A stretch of 64,000 bases of DNA, from contig NZ_SMDC01000003.1 in NCBI RefSeq assembly GCF_004343155.1, forward strand, positions 1 through 64,000, in the 5' to 3' direction. Below the pieces are notes generated by a model. The model was given only the letters and a program-made list of their open reading frames with translations, was not told the DNA's origin and ran no database searches. This document shows, piece by piece, positions 1 to 9,676 of the stretch (the first letter of the stretch is position 1; every line of letters starts with the position of its first letter). This stretch comes from Marichromatium gracile (GTDB taxonomy: Bacteria; Pseudomonadota; Gammaproteobacteria; Chromatiales; Chromatiaceae). Both the position numbers and the translations under genes were made by a program.

Positions 1-2
1 TC

Positions 3-93
3 CTGGCCGCTGGCCGCTGGCCGCTGGCCGCTGGCCGCTGGCCGCTGGCCGCTGGCCGCTGGCCGCTGGCCGCTGGCCGCTGGCCGCTGGCCG
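3..93. repeat. 13-copy heptamer tandem array (CTGGCCG)n
   Basis: Thirteen exact copies of the 7-bp unit CTGGCCG fill positions 3 to 93. Read on the other strand and in another phase the unit is CAGCGGC, which places it in the CAGCNNN heptad family seen elsewhere in this window. The same unit recurs in seven exact copies at 57017-57065. The array may begin before the window. Between its end and the first gene at 246 I see no feature I can support. Confidence 0.95.
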
Positions 94-245
94 CTCGTTA
101 CCCTCGTCACGCAATTGGGTTAGGATTCAAGCACAACGATCAATCGCCCGTGCCGTGATGCCTGCCGTTGCCGTGCAGAGCCATTCGAGGGTAGCACCGG
201 CGCGGTGAACTGGTCCTTCTGCACCCGAAATCAAAGGCGAGTTGA

Positions 246-1376
246 ATGCAATTCATCGATCTGAAAACGCAGTACGCGCGCATCGAGCAGGACGTTCGGA
301 GCCGTATCGACGCGGTTCTGAGTCACGGTCAGTACATCATGGGCCCCGAGGTCCAGGCGCTCGAGGAAGAGCTTGCGACCTTTGTCGGGGTCGAGCACTG
401 CGTCGGGCTGTCGAGTGGGACCGATGCGCTGCTCGCGGCGATGATGGCGCTCGAGATCGGGCGTGGTGACGAGGTCATCACCAGTCCCTTCACCTTCATC
501 GCCACCGCCGAGATGATCGCTCTGCTCGGTGCCCGCCCGGTGTTCGTCGACATCGACCCGGTGACCTATAACATCGATCCCAATGCGCTGGAGGATGCGA
601 TCACCGGCCGTACCCGTGCGATCATGCCGGTTTCGCTCTATGGCCAGTGCGCCGACATGGATGCGGTCAATGCCGTGGCCGAGGCACATAATCTGGCGGT
701 GATCGAGGACGCGGCGCAGAGCTTCGGCGCGACCTACAAGGGCAAGCGCTCCTGTGGACTCTCGACCATCGGTTGCACCTCCTTCTTCCCGGCCAAGCCG
801 CTCGGCGCCTATGGCGATGCGGGTGCCTGTTTCACCAATGATGCCGATCTGGCGCGCCAGCTGCGCGAGGTGCGCAATCACGGCCAGTCGCGTCGTTACT
901 ACCATCCGCGTCTCGGCATCAATGGTCGTCTCGACACCATGCAGGCGGCGGTGCTGCAGTCCAAGCTGGCGATCTTCCCCGATGAGGTCGAGGCCCGTGG
1001 TCGACTGGGTGCACGCTACAGCGAACTGCTGCGCGCGCGCGGCGCGGGAACGACCGCCGAGCCCGGCGAGAGCGGTGTGCTGACCCCCTCGATCGCTCCC
1101 GACAACACCTCGGTCTATGCCCAGTACACCCTGCAGGTGGCGGATCGCGAGGCGGTGGCCGAGGCACTCAAGGCGCGCGACATCCCCACCGCGGTGCACT
1201 ATCCGGTGCCGCTCAACGAGCAGCCGGTGTTCCATGTCCCGGGAGCTCCGGCGACACCGGTCAGTGCCGAGGTGGCCGAGCGTGTGATCAGCCTGCCGAT
1301 GCACCCCTATCTCACCGAAGAGGTGCAGCTCGAGGTGGTCGAGGCGGTGGCCGAGGCCTGCGGCCTCGAGGGCTGA
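246..1376 (+). CDS. DegT/DnrJ/EryC1/StrS-family PLP aminotransferase
   Basis: 376-aa PLP-dependent sugar aminotransferase of the type that aminates keto-sugar nucleotides for surface polysaccharides (WbpE/DegT-like). Visible motifs: SSGTDALL near residues 56-63 for cofactor phosphate binding, IEDAAQSFGA near 153-162 with D155 for the pyridine nitrogen, and FFPAKPLGAYGDAGA with K184 as the expected Schiff-base lysine. The length is normal for the family. The ATG at 246 has an AAGGCGA ribosome-binding stretch about 5 nt upstream and begins MQFIDLKTQY, a typical N-terminus. It converges on thiC. Sugar specificity cannot be read from sequence; association with the polysaccharide locus 9 kb away is inference. 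Confidence 0.93.
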   Translation: MQFIDLKTQYARIEQDVRSRIDAVLSHGQYIMGPEVQALEEELATFVGVEHCVGLSSGTDALLAAMMALEIGRGDEVITSPFTFIATAEMIALLGARPVFVDIDPVTYNIDPNALEDAITGRTRAIMPVSLYGQCADMDAVNAVAEAHNLAVIEDAAQSFGATYKGKRSCGLSTIGCTSFFPAKPLGAYGDAGACFTNDADLARQLREVRNHGQSRRYYHPRLGINGRLDTMQAAVLQSKLAIFPDEVEARGRLGARYSELLRARGAGTTAEPGESGVLTPSIAPDNTSVYAQYTLQVADREAVAEALKARDIPTAVHYPVPLNEQPVFHVPGAPATPVSAEVAERVISLPMHPYLTEEVQLEVVEAVAEACGLEG

Positions 1377-1480
1377 GTGAACCGACCCCGGCGGTGATCG
1401 CCGGGGGGAAGGGTATGAACCCCGGTCCGTGCGCGGCGGATCGGGCGCCCGCCCCGCAATGGGGCGGGCAGGCGTCGGGC

Positions 1481-3382
<1,902 letters not shown>

Positions 3383-3566
3383 TCAGGACTGGAGCGGGGC
3401 GCTGGGCTCCACGCGATTGCTGGCTCGGCCAGCATGGGCTGCGGGTCGACCTCGATGCGCCGCATGGATGTTGGCGAGCGCCGTCGGGCAGGTGTGCGGC
3501 ATGGTGGGAGCGGGTCGGGCGCGGGCACCGGGTGGGGTGCCGCAGGATCGCCGTCGGCTCCATTGC

Positions 3567-3692
3567 CTGCTTTCCTGCGCCGGCATGATCCGGGTCAGGT
3601 TCGAAGGGTCTCTTCTCAGCCCGTTCCGGCCCCGGCGCGCGCCGCGGATCTCGCGGTCGCCGCCCGCGAATCGGCGCGGACACCCCCAGCAG
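3567..3692 (-). promoter_or_regulatory. TPP (thi-box) riboswitch of thiC
   Basis: On the minus strand the order of conserved blocks is GGGGGTGTCC, CTGAGA (complement of 3614-3619), ACCCTTCGAACCTGACC and GGATCATGCCGGCGCAGGAAA. This is the canonical thi-box aptamer core. P1 can form between CTGCT (complement of 3688-3692) and AGCAG (complement of 3567-3571). It lies about 190 nt upstream of the thiC start, so TPP binding should lower thiC expression. The expression platform is not obvious: no U-tract terminator is visible, so translational or Rho-linked control is possible. Confidence 0.93.
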
Positions 3693-3731
3693 TGAATGTC
3701 ACTCGAAGCTATAGAAAGGACGCCATGATTT

Positions 3732-3753
3732 CAACCGCGAATTCACGCGGTTG
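3732..3753. repeat. 8-bp perfect inverted repeat between thiC leader and next gene
   Basis: CAACCGCG and CGCGGTTG form a perfect 8-bp stem around a 6-nt AATTCA loop. It lies in the divergent space between the riboswitch (minus) and the gene at 3786 (plus). It could be an operator or part of a promoter region; nothing decides between these. Confidence 0.5.
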
Positions 3754-3785
3754 CCGTGATTTCGCCATCTCTGGAGGGTCGTGCC

Positions 3786-4406
3786 ATGCTTGATCGAGAA
3801 TCCGCCGCTGTCCCCCACGTTCACGCCGCGGCCAACGGATCGCGCCCCGCTGCCGGTGTCGGTCGGCTGGTGCTGACCCCGACCGATCCGCGTGGTCGTC
3901 CAGGGATGCGGCTGTTGGTCGGTCAACTGACCGAGGCCGGCTTCATCGGTGCGCCGCTGTGGCCGGGGCGACCGATCTACCGGGTCGGTGATGATTTCCT
4001 GGCGCTGGTGAGCTTTGCCGGTTGCGCGGTGCGGATCGATCCGACGGGTGAGGGCGAGGGGCCCTGGTGCCGGGTCGGGATCCCGCGCCCGAGTGCGCGG
4101 GCGCGCCCCTGCCTGGGGCACAACACCCGGGCGCCGCGCTGTCATGAATGCCGCTCGCGGCTGGAGGACTGGCCGCGTCGACTGGAGTTGTGGCACAGCC
4201 AGCCGCGCAGCGGTTGGCGTTGCGACGGTTGTGGTGTGGTCCGACCACCCTGGGGGTGGGACTGGGGGCGACGGGGCGGGTTCGGGCGGACCTTCGTGGA
4301 GGTCGAGGCGGTGTTCCCCGGCGAGGCGGTGCCGACCCCGGCGCTGCTCGATCTGTTGACTCGGGCCAGTGGCCTGAGCTGGCGTTACTTCTATGTCCAG
4401 GGTTGA
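3786..4406 (+). CDS. Hypothetical protein with two CxxC pairs (possible zinc ribbon)
   Basis: 206-aa protein I do not recognise. From the ATG at 3786 it has CHEC (C119/C122) and CDGC (C146/C149), spaced like a zinc-ribbon knuckle pair. Tryptophan-rich stretches follow, with PPWGWDWG after the second knuckle and SGLSWRYFY near the C-terminus. No signal peptide or membrane segment is visible. A start 30 nt upstream is open, but 3786 is preferred because TGGAGGG lies about 9 nt before it. It is divergent from thiC. Metal binding is inferred from the cysteines only. Confidence 0.7.
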   Translation: MLDRESAAVPHVHAAANGSRPAAGVGRLVLTPTDPRGRPGMRLLVGQLTEAGFIGAPLWPGRPIYRVGDDFLALVSFAGCAVRIDPTGEGEGPWCRVGIPRPSARARPCLGHNTRAPRCHECRSRLEDWPRRLELWHSQPRSGWRCDGCGVVRPPWGWDWGRRGGFGRTFVEVEAVFPGEAVPTPALLDLLTRASGLSWRYFYVQG

Positions 4407-4408
4407 AT

Positions 4409-4500
4409 CAGTCGCCATTCGCCAGTCGCCATTCGCCAGTCGCGGGGTTGAACCGCAAAGCCCCACAGCACGCTAAGGGGGCGAAGATGTGCGGCTGAGG
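4409..4500. repeat. CAG heptad array plus GAACCGCAAAG arm
   Basis: Positions 4409-4443 hold five consecutive 7-mers, CAGTCGC, CATTCGC, CAGTCGC, CATTCGC, CAGTCGC. They are followed at 4448-4460 by TTGAACCGCAAAG, and CGCTAAGGGGGCGAAG follows further on. This array-plus-arm layout recurs at 47.6-48.1 kb and 56.5-57.1 kb. It lies in the convergent gap between the CxxC protein and phaC. Confidence 0.85.
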
Positions 4501-4623
4501 CCGGGGCGTGTGTGCGAGTCCATTGGTTTCTGCACCGGCGCCGTCGGCAGGCGCTGACGCTGGCGTTGGGGTGCCGAAAGGCGGCAACCCAACCGACGCG
4601 ACGCCAGCGATCCGCCGCCAGCC

Positions 4624-4657
4624 GCGACAGGCCCCTGTTCAGAAGGGTGCCTGTCGC
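4624..4657 (-). terminator. Hairpin just beyond phaC stop, candidate terminator
   Basis: GCGACAGGC (4624-4632) and GCCTGTCGC (4649-4657) form a perfect 9-bp stem that can extend inward through CCCT/AGGG. It begins about 17 bp past the phaC stop. No T tract follows in the direction of phaC, so intrinsic termination is not proven. An RNA-stabilising 3' structure is an alternative. Confidence 0.5.
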
Positions 4658-4673
4658 GCTCGATGGCGGTGAC

Positions 4674-5741
4674 TCAGGTCCGGGCGTTGAGCCAGTCGCC
4701 GATCGCCGGGGTGACTTCCTTCTGCGCCTTGCCGCTGACATAGATGCCGATGTGGCCGCCGGGGAAGGCCAGCTCGGTGTAGTCCTCGCTGCCGACCAGG
4801 CCCTTGAGCGCGCGTGAGGCATCCGGCGGCACCAGGTGGTCCTGCAGGGCGTAGATGTTGAGCACCGGGCAGCTGATCCGGGCCAGATCGATCTCGTCCT
4901 CGCCGATCCGCACGCCGCCGTTGATGAAGCCGTTGCGCTGGTAGAAGTCCTTGATGAACTGGCGGAAGGTCTCGCCGGCTTGATCGGGGCTGTCGAATAT
5001 CCACTTCTCCATGCGCAGGAAGTTCTTCACCTTGCGCGGGTCGTCGAGCAGGTCGACCATGTTGATGTATTTCTGCCCGGTCAGGCTGAACGGCTTGAGC
5101 GAGAGGAAGGTCCAGTTGAGCAGCTCGCCCGGGATGTTGCCCATGGTGTCGACGGCGAGGTCGACATCGACGTCCTGCACCCAGGCCGAGAGCAGGTTGT
5201 CCGGGGTCTGGAAGTCGACCGGGGTGACCATGGTGACCAGGTTGTTGACCTTGTCCTGGTGGAGCGAGGTGTACATCAGGCTGAAGGCGCCGCCCTGGCA
5301 GATGCCGAGGATGTTGACGCGGTCGATGTCGTGGGTCTCGCGGATGTGGTCGACGCAGCGGTCGATATAGCCGTTGATGTAGTCGTCGAGGGTCAGCGCG
5401 CGATCGGCCTGATCGGGATAGCCCCAGTCGATCAGATAGACGTCCTGCCCGGTGGCGAGCAGCCCCTTGATGGTCGAGCGATCCTCCTGGATGTCGGTCA
5501 TGTAGGGGCGGTTGACCAGGGCGTAGACCACCAGCAGCGGGATCGGTTGGCGCGCCGTGCCCTCAGGTGCCTGATAGCGGTAGAGGGTCAGCTTGTCCTC
5601 CTGATAGACCGCCTCCTTGGGGGTCACGCCGGTGTCGATCTCGCCGGCGCTGATCAGGTTCTCCATGCCCTGGCCGAGCTTGCGATTGTAGTCGAGCATC
5701 TCCTGGGCGAGCTTGTCGGGTCGGATATCGATGGGGATCAC
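4674..5741 (-). CDS. phaC: Class III polyhydroxyalkanoate synthase subunit PhaC
   Basis: 355-aa catalytic subunit that polymerises (R)-3-hydroxybutyryl-CoA into PHB on granules together with PhaE. It has the alpha/beta-hydrolase fold, with the lipase-like box GICQGG and nucleophile C148, D301 in ALQDHLVPP and H330 in FPGGHIG. These match the Cys-Asp-His triad of the Allochromatium vinosum enzyme, whose 355-aa length it shares. It is the second gene of a phaE-phaC unit with a 59-bp gap, divergent from phaA. Confidence 0.98.
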   Translation of the reverse strand: MIPIDIRPDKLAQEMLDYNRKLGQGMENLISAGEIDTGVTPKEAVYQEDKLTLYRYQAPEGTARQPIPLLVVYALVNRPYMTDIQEDRSTIKGLLATGQDVYLIDWGYPDQADRALTLDDYINGYIDRCVDHIRETHDIDRVNILGICQGGAFSLMYTSLHQDKVNNLVTMVTPVDFQTPDNLLSAWVQDVDVDLAVDTMGNIPGELLNWTFLSLKPFSLTGQKYINMVDLLDDPRKVKNFLRMEKWIFDSPDQAGETFRQFIKDFYQRNGFINGGVRIGEDEIDLARISCPVLNIYALQDHLVPPDASRALKGLVGSEDYTELAFPGGHIGIYVSGKAQKEVTPAIGDWLNART

Positions 5742-5800
5742 GATCTCGTTCCTCTCAGTGTGCGGCGGGTGCGCGCGGCTGCGTCGGCGGGGCGACTCGG

Positions 5801-6865
5801 TCAGCTGCTCGTGGTCGGTTTGGCGGTGGTCTTCTTGCGCGCCGTGGTCTTGCGCGTCGCCGGGGTGCGCTTGAGCGCGGTGGCCGGCTCCTTCGCCGGC
5901 TCGCCGAGCGCGGCCTCCACCCGCTTCTCGAGCTGGTGCAGGCGGCAGCGCAGCTGCTTGTTCTCACGGCGGGTCTCCTGCAGCCGGTCCTGCAGGGTGC
6001 GCAGCTCGCTGCGGGTGGGCATGTTCAGTGCGCCGAGGTTCTCGTCGACGATCACCGACATGCGCTTCTTGAACCGCATCTGGGCGTTGATCAGCCGACC
6101 GTGGATGCGCGCGTACTCGGGGGTGGCGACCTCCTCGGCATAGACGCTCTCGCAGCACCCCACCCAGTTGTCGTAGAGCGCGCGGGCCGAATCGATGCTC
6201 TTGCCGGACTCGACCACGCCCTGGATGAAGCTGCCCATGCGCTCGACCGACTTCATCCCGAGCCGGCTGTAGAACCCGGTGTATTCCTGCAGTGCCGACT
6301 GATAGTCCATCGAGCAGCGCAGTAGCTCCTGGTACTGTGCCTGCTCCTCGCGGGTGTAGCCGAGCCCCGGCGCCGAGAGCGCCTGATCGAGACGGTCCCT
6401 GAGCTGGTCGTGTGGCATGTTGCGCAGGAAGTCGCCGGGGACCGGCGAGAGCGAGGACATCATCCGCTGCCAGTTGTCGAGCGGCAGCTCCCAGAACGCG
6501 CTCATCCGCTGCATCGCCTCGTTGCCGCCGTCGAGACCGCCGCTGAAGCGCCGCTGCATCTCCTCCATGGCCTTGAGCCAGGTGCTCATCGGGTCTTTGC
6601 TGTCGCCACCACCGTTGACGAACTGTTCACCCAACCCGAACAGGGTCTGACCCTGTTCGATCAGCTTGTCCATGAAGGCGCGGGTGTTGTCCGGGGCCGC
6701 GGGCGACATCGCCCGCCACCATTGCTCGACCGCCTCCGACCAGGCGTTGGTCGGCTTGGCGTGTTCCGTCGCGCCCATCGCCTTGCGGCTCATCTCGGTC
6801 CAGCCATCCCAGTACTTGCGCTGCAGTTCGAGCCAGTCATCGTCGAAAAAGATGCCCTTACTCAT
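5801..6865 (-). CDS. phaE: Class III PHA synthase subunit PhaE
   Basis: 354-aa non-catalytic partner that class III PhaC needs for activity. It has the PhaE-type N-terminus (FFDDDWLELQRKYWDGW) and a helical body. A coiled-coil-like segment (residues about 285-325) precedes a lysine/alanine/threonine-rich tail (last about 30 residues) that resembles the basic tails of granule proteins. The ATG at 6865 is preceded by GAGGAAGG, a strong ribosome-binding site. It is first in the phaE-phaC transcript, whose upstream region carries the 16-bp motif shared with phaP. Confidence 0.95.
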   Translation of the reverse strand: MSKGIFFDDDWLELQRKYWDGWTEMSRKAMGATEHAKPTNAWSEAVEQWWRAMSPAAPDNTRAFMDKLIEQGQTLFGLGEQFVNGGGDSKDPMSTWLKAMEEMQRRFSGGLDGGNEAMQRMSAFWELPLDNWQRMMSSLSPVPGDFLRNMPHDQLRDRLDQALSAPGLGYTREEQAQYQELLRCSMDYQSALQEYTGFYSRLGMKSVERMGSFIQGVVESGKSIDSARALYDNWVGCCESVYAEEVATPEYARIHGRLINAQMRFKKRMSVIVDENLGALNMPTRSELRTLQDRLQETRRENKQLRCRLHQLEKRVEAALGEPAKEPATALKRTPATRKTTARKKTTAKPTTSS

Positions 6866-7116
6866 GCTATTGCCTTCCTCAGGATCGGGTTTGAACGAAC
6901 GTTAGCATGCTGATTTGTGCACTGCAACAAAGGTGCGTAGAATCCCCTTTGAAACCGGACCGGCGCATCGCCTCGTGTCCTGAACCGGATAGTACAGGCT
7001 CGCGGGGGTTGCAATCCGGCGGTCATTGCGCAACGGTGCTTCGACCGGCGGTTGCCGGTATTCACAACCATTCGCCCGACCTAATCGATCAATCCAAGCG
7101 AGAGAGCGTATACACG
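6866..7116. promoter_or_regulatory. Divergent phaE/phaA promoter region with 16-bp motif
   Basis: This 251-bp gap holds TTGTGCACTGCAACAA at 6915-6930. The identical 16-mer lies on the phaP promoter at 9118-9133. Towards phaE (minus) a promoter can be read as TTGCAG, 17 nt, TAACGT, with the -35 inside the 16-mer. Towards phaA (plus) one can be read as TTGTGC (6916-6921), 16 nt, TAGAAT (6938-6943), also using the 16-mer. One protein bound here could therefore control both transcripts. PhaR, encoded downstream of phaA, is the natural candidate, by analogy with TGC-rich PhaR operators in other bacteria. Confidence 0.6.
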
Positions 7117-8301
7117 ATGAGTGAAGATATCGTCATTGTCGACGCCGGACGTACCGCCGTCGGCAACTTCGGCGGCAGTCTCTCCTCCCTGCCGGCCACG
7201 GAACTGGGCACGGTCGTGCTCAAGGCACTGCTGGCGCGCACCGGACTCGATCCGCAGCGGGTCGACGAGGTGGTGCTCGGTCAGGTGCTCGCCGCCGGCG
7301 TCGGACAGAACCCGGCGCGCCAGACCGCGCTCAATGCCGGGCTGCCGCATGGGGTGTCGGCGATGACCATCAACAAGGTCTGCGGCAGTGGTCTCAAGGC
7401 CGTCCACCTGGCGATGCAGGCGGTCGCCTGTGGCGACGCCGAGGTCGTGATCGCCGGTGGACAGGAGAGCATGAGCCAGTCGCCGCACGTGCTGCCGCGC
7501 TCGCGCGACGGCCAGCGCATGGGTGACTGGAAGCTCAAGGACACCATGCTGGTCGATGGACTGACCGACGCCTTCGATCAGTGCCACATGGGCATGACCG
7601 CGGAGAACATCGCCAGGCAGTACGGTTTCACCCGCGAGGCGCAGGACGCCTTCGCCGCCGACTCGCAGCGCAAGGCCGAGGCGGCGATCGAGGCCGGGCG
7701 CTTCACCGACGAGATCGTTCCGGTGAGCATCCCGCAGCGCAAGGGCGAGCCGCTGGTCTTCGACCGTGACGAGTTCCCGCGCGCCGGCACCACCGCCGAG
7801 AAGCTCGGGCGGCTGCGCCCGGCCTTCGATCGCGAGGGGACGGTGACCGCCGGCAATGCCTCGGGGATCAACGATGGCGCGGCGATGGTGGTGGTGATGC
7901 GGGCATCGACCGCCGCGGCGCTGGGGCTGACCCCGATGGCGCGACTGGTCGCCTTCGCCAGCGCCGGCGTCGACCCCAAGATCATGGGGACCGGTCCCAT
8001 CCCGGCCTCCAACAAGTGCCTGGAGAAGGCGGGCTGGACCCCGGCCGAACTCGACCTGATCGAGGCCAACGAGGCCTTCGCCGCCCAGGCGATGTCGGTC
8101 AACCAGGAGATGGGCTGGGATCTCGACAAGGTCAACGTCAACGGCGGGGCGATCGCGCTCGGTCATCCGATCGGCGCCTCCGGCGCCCGGGTGCTGGTCA
8201 GCCTGCTCTACGAGATGCGTCGGCGCGAGGCCCGCAAGGGTCTGGCGACCCTGTGCATCGGCGGTGGTCAGGGGGTTGCGCTGGCCGTCGAGCGCGTCTG
8301 A
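7117..8301 (+). CDS. phaA: Acetyl-CoA acetyltransferase (beta-ketothiolase) PhaA
   Basis: 394-aa thiolase condensing two acetyl-CoA to acetoacetyl-CoA, the first step of PHB synthesis. The catalytic residues are C89 in NKVCGSG, H350 in [10 protein letters not shown] and C380 in LCIGGGQG. The frame is open 210 nt further upstream, but [20 protein letters not shown] starting at 7117 matches the usual thiolase N-terminus. The extra upstream residues would run through the divergent promoter region. A modest GCGAGAGAG stretch serves as ribosome-binding site. Confidence 0.97.
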   Translation: MSEDIVIVDAGRTAVGNFGGSLSSLPATELGTVVLKALLARTGLDPQRVDEVVLGQVLAAGVGQNPARQTALNAGLPHGVSAMTINKVCGSGLKAVHLAMQAVACGDAEVVIAGGQESMSQSPHVLPRSRDGQRMGDWKLKDTMLVDGLTDAFDQCHMGMTAENIARQYGFTREAQDAFAADSQRKAEAAIEAGRFTDEIVPVSIPQRKGEPLVFDRDEFPRAGTTAEKLGRLRPAFDREGTVTAGNASGINDGAAMVVVMRASTAAALGLTPMARLVAFASAGVDPKIMGTGPIPASNKCLEKAGWTPAELDLIEANEAFAAQAMSVNQEMGWDLDKVNVNGGAIALGHPIGASGARVLVSLLYEMRRREARKGLATLCIGGGQGVALAVERV

Positions 8302-8496
8302 ACCCCTCGCTCGCTCCGGGTGAACGCCGCCCGGGGCGAGCGAGGGCGCAGTGGCAGCCAGTCGTCGATGACTAGGGTAAACTGTGTGCGCAACACCGGT
8401 CGCCGATATCGCCGGCGACCATTCCGATGACCCGGAGCGGTTCGGCCGCCTCAGTCTCCAGCCAATCGCAGATCGCCGAACCGGCGACAGGTGTCA

Positions 8497-8979
8497 ATGG
8501 ACAAATCGCGCATCATCAAGAAGTACCCCAACCGGCGCCTCTACGACACCGAGATCAGTCGTTACATCACCTTGGCCGACGTCCGTGCCCTGGTGATGGG
8601 CGGCGTCCCCTTCAAGGTGTTCGACACCGCCAACGATACCGACATCACCCGGGCGATCCTGTTGCAGATCATGCTCGAAGAGGAGAGCGGCGGCGAGCCG
8701 CTGTTCAGCGCCAACATGCTGGCGCAGATCATCCGCTTCTATGGCGGCACCCTGCAGGGCACCTTTGCGCGCTATCTCGAGGGCGCGCTGGACGTGTTCG
8801 CCAGGCAGCAGCAGGAGCTGACCCAGTCGTGGGCCGATACCCCGCTCGACACCATGACCCGCATGGCGCAGCAGAACGTCGAGCTGTGGGGCGAGCTGCA
8901 GCGCGAGTTCATGCGGAGCGCCGGCTTCGATCTCGGTCGTGATCGCGACAAGCCCAAGCCCCCCGACGACAGCGACTGA
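8497..8979 (+). CDS. phaR: PHA synthesis repressor PhaR
   Basis: 160-aa PhaR/PHB accumulation regulator. In other bacteria PhaR binds both PHB granules and phasin promoters, releasing phasin expression when polymer appears. The N-terminal DNA-binding domain shows IIKKYPNRRLYDTEISRYITLADV, followed by the PHB_acc domain (FSANMLAQIIRFYGG). GTG at 8491 is in frame, but ATG at 8497 is preferred because AGGTG sits just upstream. It lies between phaA and phaP, as in Allochromatium vinosum. The shared 16-mer at 6915 and 9118 is its likely operator. Confidence 0.93.
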   Translation: MDKSRIIKKYPNRRLYDTEISRYITLADVRALVMGGVPFKVFDTANDTDITRAILLQIMLEEESGGEPLFSANMLAQIIRFYGGTLQGTFARYLEGALDVFARQQQELTQSWADTPLDTMTRMAQQNVELWGELQREFMRSAGFDLGRDRDKPKPPDDSD

Positions 8980-9063
8980 TCCGCCTGCCTTGCCGATCGC
9001 GCCCGGTCCACGGGCGTGCCTCAGCGCGGCGTCGGTGTCGCGCCATCCCCGAAGATTGAATTT

Positions 9064-9098
9064 CGTCAATGCTGAAGATTAAAAAATCTTCATTGACG
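9064..9098. repeat. AT-rich inverted repeat between phaR and phaP
   Basis: CGTCAATG-CT-GAAGATT and AATCTTC-ATTGACG form a 14-bp stem interrupted only by a 2-nt CT bulge, with an AAAA loop. It is strikingly AT-rich for this genome and lies 85 bp beyond the phaR stop. Its right arm contains the TTGACG that serves as -35 of the phaP promoter. It could terminate phaR transcription, act as an operator, or do both. Confidence 0.75.
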
Positions 9099-9133
9099 CT
9101 TCCGTGTACGGGGTCTATTGTGCACTGCAACAA
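9093..9133 (+). promoter_or_regulatory. phaP promoter overlapped by 16-bp putative PhaR operator
   Basis: TTGACG (9093-9098), 18 nt, TATTGT (9117-9122) reads as a sigma-70 promoter. TTGTGCACTGCAACAA at 9118-9133 overlaps the -10 and the expected transcription start. It is identical to the motif between phaE and phaA. A protein bound here would block initiation, which fits known repression of phasin genes by PhaR. ATGCTGCAACGCACAA just downstream resembles a second half-site. Confidence 0.65.
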
Positions 9134-9166
9134 ATGCTGCAACGCACAAACCTTCGGAGATGACCC

Positions 9167-9532
9167 ATGAGCACGAACGAAACCTTCAAGACCTTCAACG
9201 ACATGACCACCAAGGGCATGGATCGCATGACCAGCCTCGGTGAACTCAACGTCAGTATCTTCGAGAAGCTCGCCAGCCGTCAGATGGACGCGCTGAACCT
9301 CTACATGGACCACTCGATGCGGCTGATGACGCTTGCCACCGAGTCGAAGGGGTACAATGAGTTCTTCAAGGGCCAGGTCGAGGCGACCAAGGCGTTGACC
9401 GAGCGTATGATGGACGAGAGCAAGGCCACCATGCAGGTGCTCGGCGAGACCCGCGAGGAGTATCGCACCTGGCTCGAGAAGAACATGGCCGAGATCGGCG
9501 CCGACGTGCGCAAGGGCGTGGCCGCGAGCTGA
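9167..9532 (+). CDS. phaP: Phasin PhaP
   Basis: 121-aa amphipathic helical phasin that coats PHB granules. The sequence is nearly all helix-forming, rich in Met, Glu and Lys, with phasin-type segments (YNEFFKGQVEATKALTERMMDESKAT). The start ATG at 9167 follows GGAGATGACCC. Its own promoter/operator and the hairpins after its stop suggest it is expressed more strongly than the flanking enzymes, as expected for a structural granule protein. Confidence 0.9.
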   Translation: MSTNETFKTFNDMTTKGMDRMTSLGELNVSIFEKLASRQMDALNLYMDHSMRLMTLATESKGYNEFFKGQVEATKALTERMMDESKATMQVLGETREEYRTWLEKNMAEIGADVRKGVAAS

Positions 9533-9578
9533 CGTCCGCAGACCGCGCGGTCCAGTACCGGACCGCCATTGACAATGA

Positions 9579-9645
9579 CCCCGGCCGGAGTGCCGGGGCG
9601 TTGTGGATGAAGGATGCGGGTCCGCCCCGAGACGGGGCGGACCCG
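9579..9645. repeat. Two GC-rich hairpins between phaP and phaB
   Basis: The first stem is CCCCGGC (9579-9585) with GCCGGGG (9592-9598). The second is CGGGTCCGCCCC (9617-9628) with GGGGCGGACCCG (9634-9645), a perfect 12-bp stem with a 5-nt loop. Neither is followed by a T tract. Placed directly after the phasin gene, they may stabilise its mRNA 3' end or attenuate read-through into phaB. Confidence 0.7.
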
Positions 9646-9676
9646 AACGACGACAAGACCTGAGGAGGAAACAGAT

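Noticed and set aside
3708-3734. Sigma-70 promoter for thiC (TTGAAA then TATAGC)
   Set aside because: The spacing is only 15 nt and the -10 is imperfect, so I could not support it as a feature.
6907-7116. N-terminal extension of PhaA by 70 residues
   Set aside because: The extension would be translated from the divergent promoter region and does not resemble any thiolase N-terminus; the ATG at 7117 gives the standard protein.
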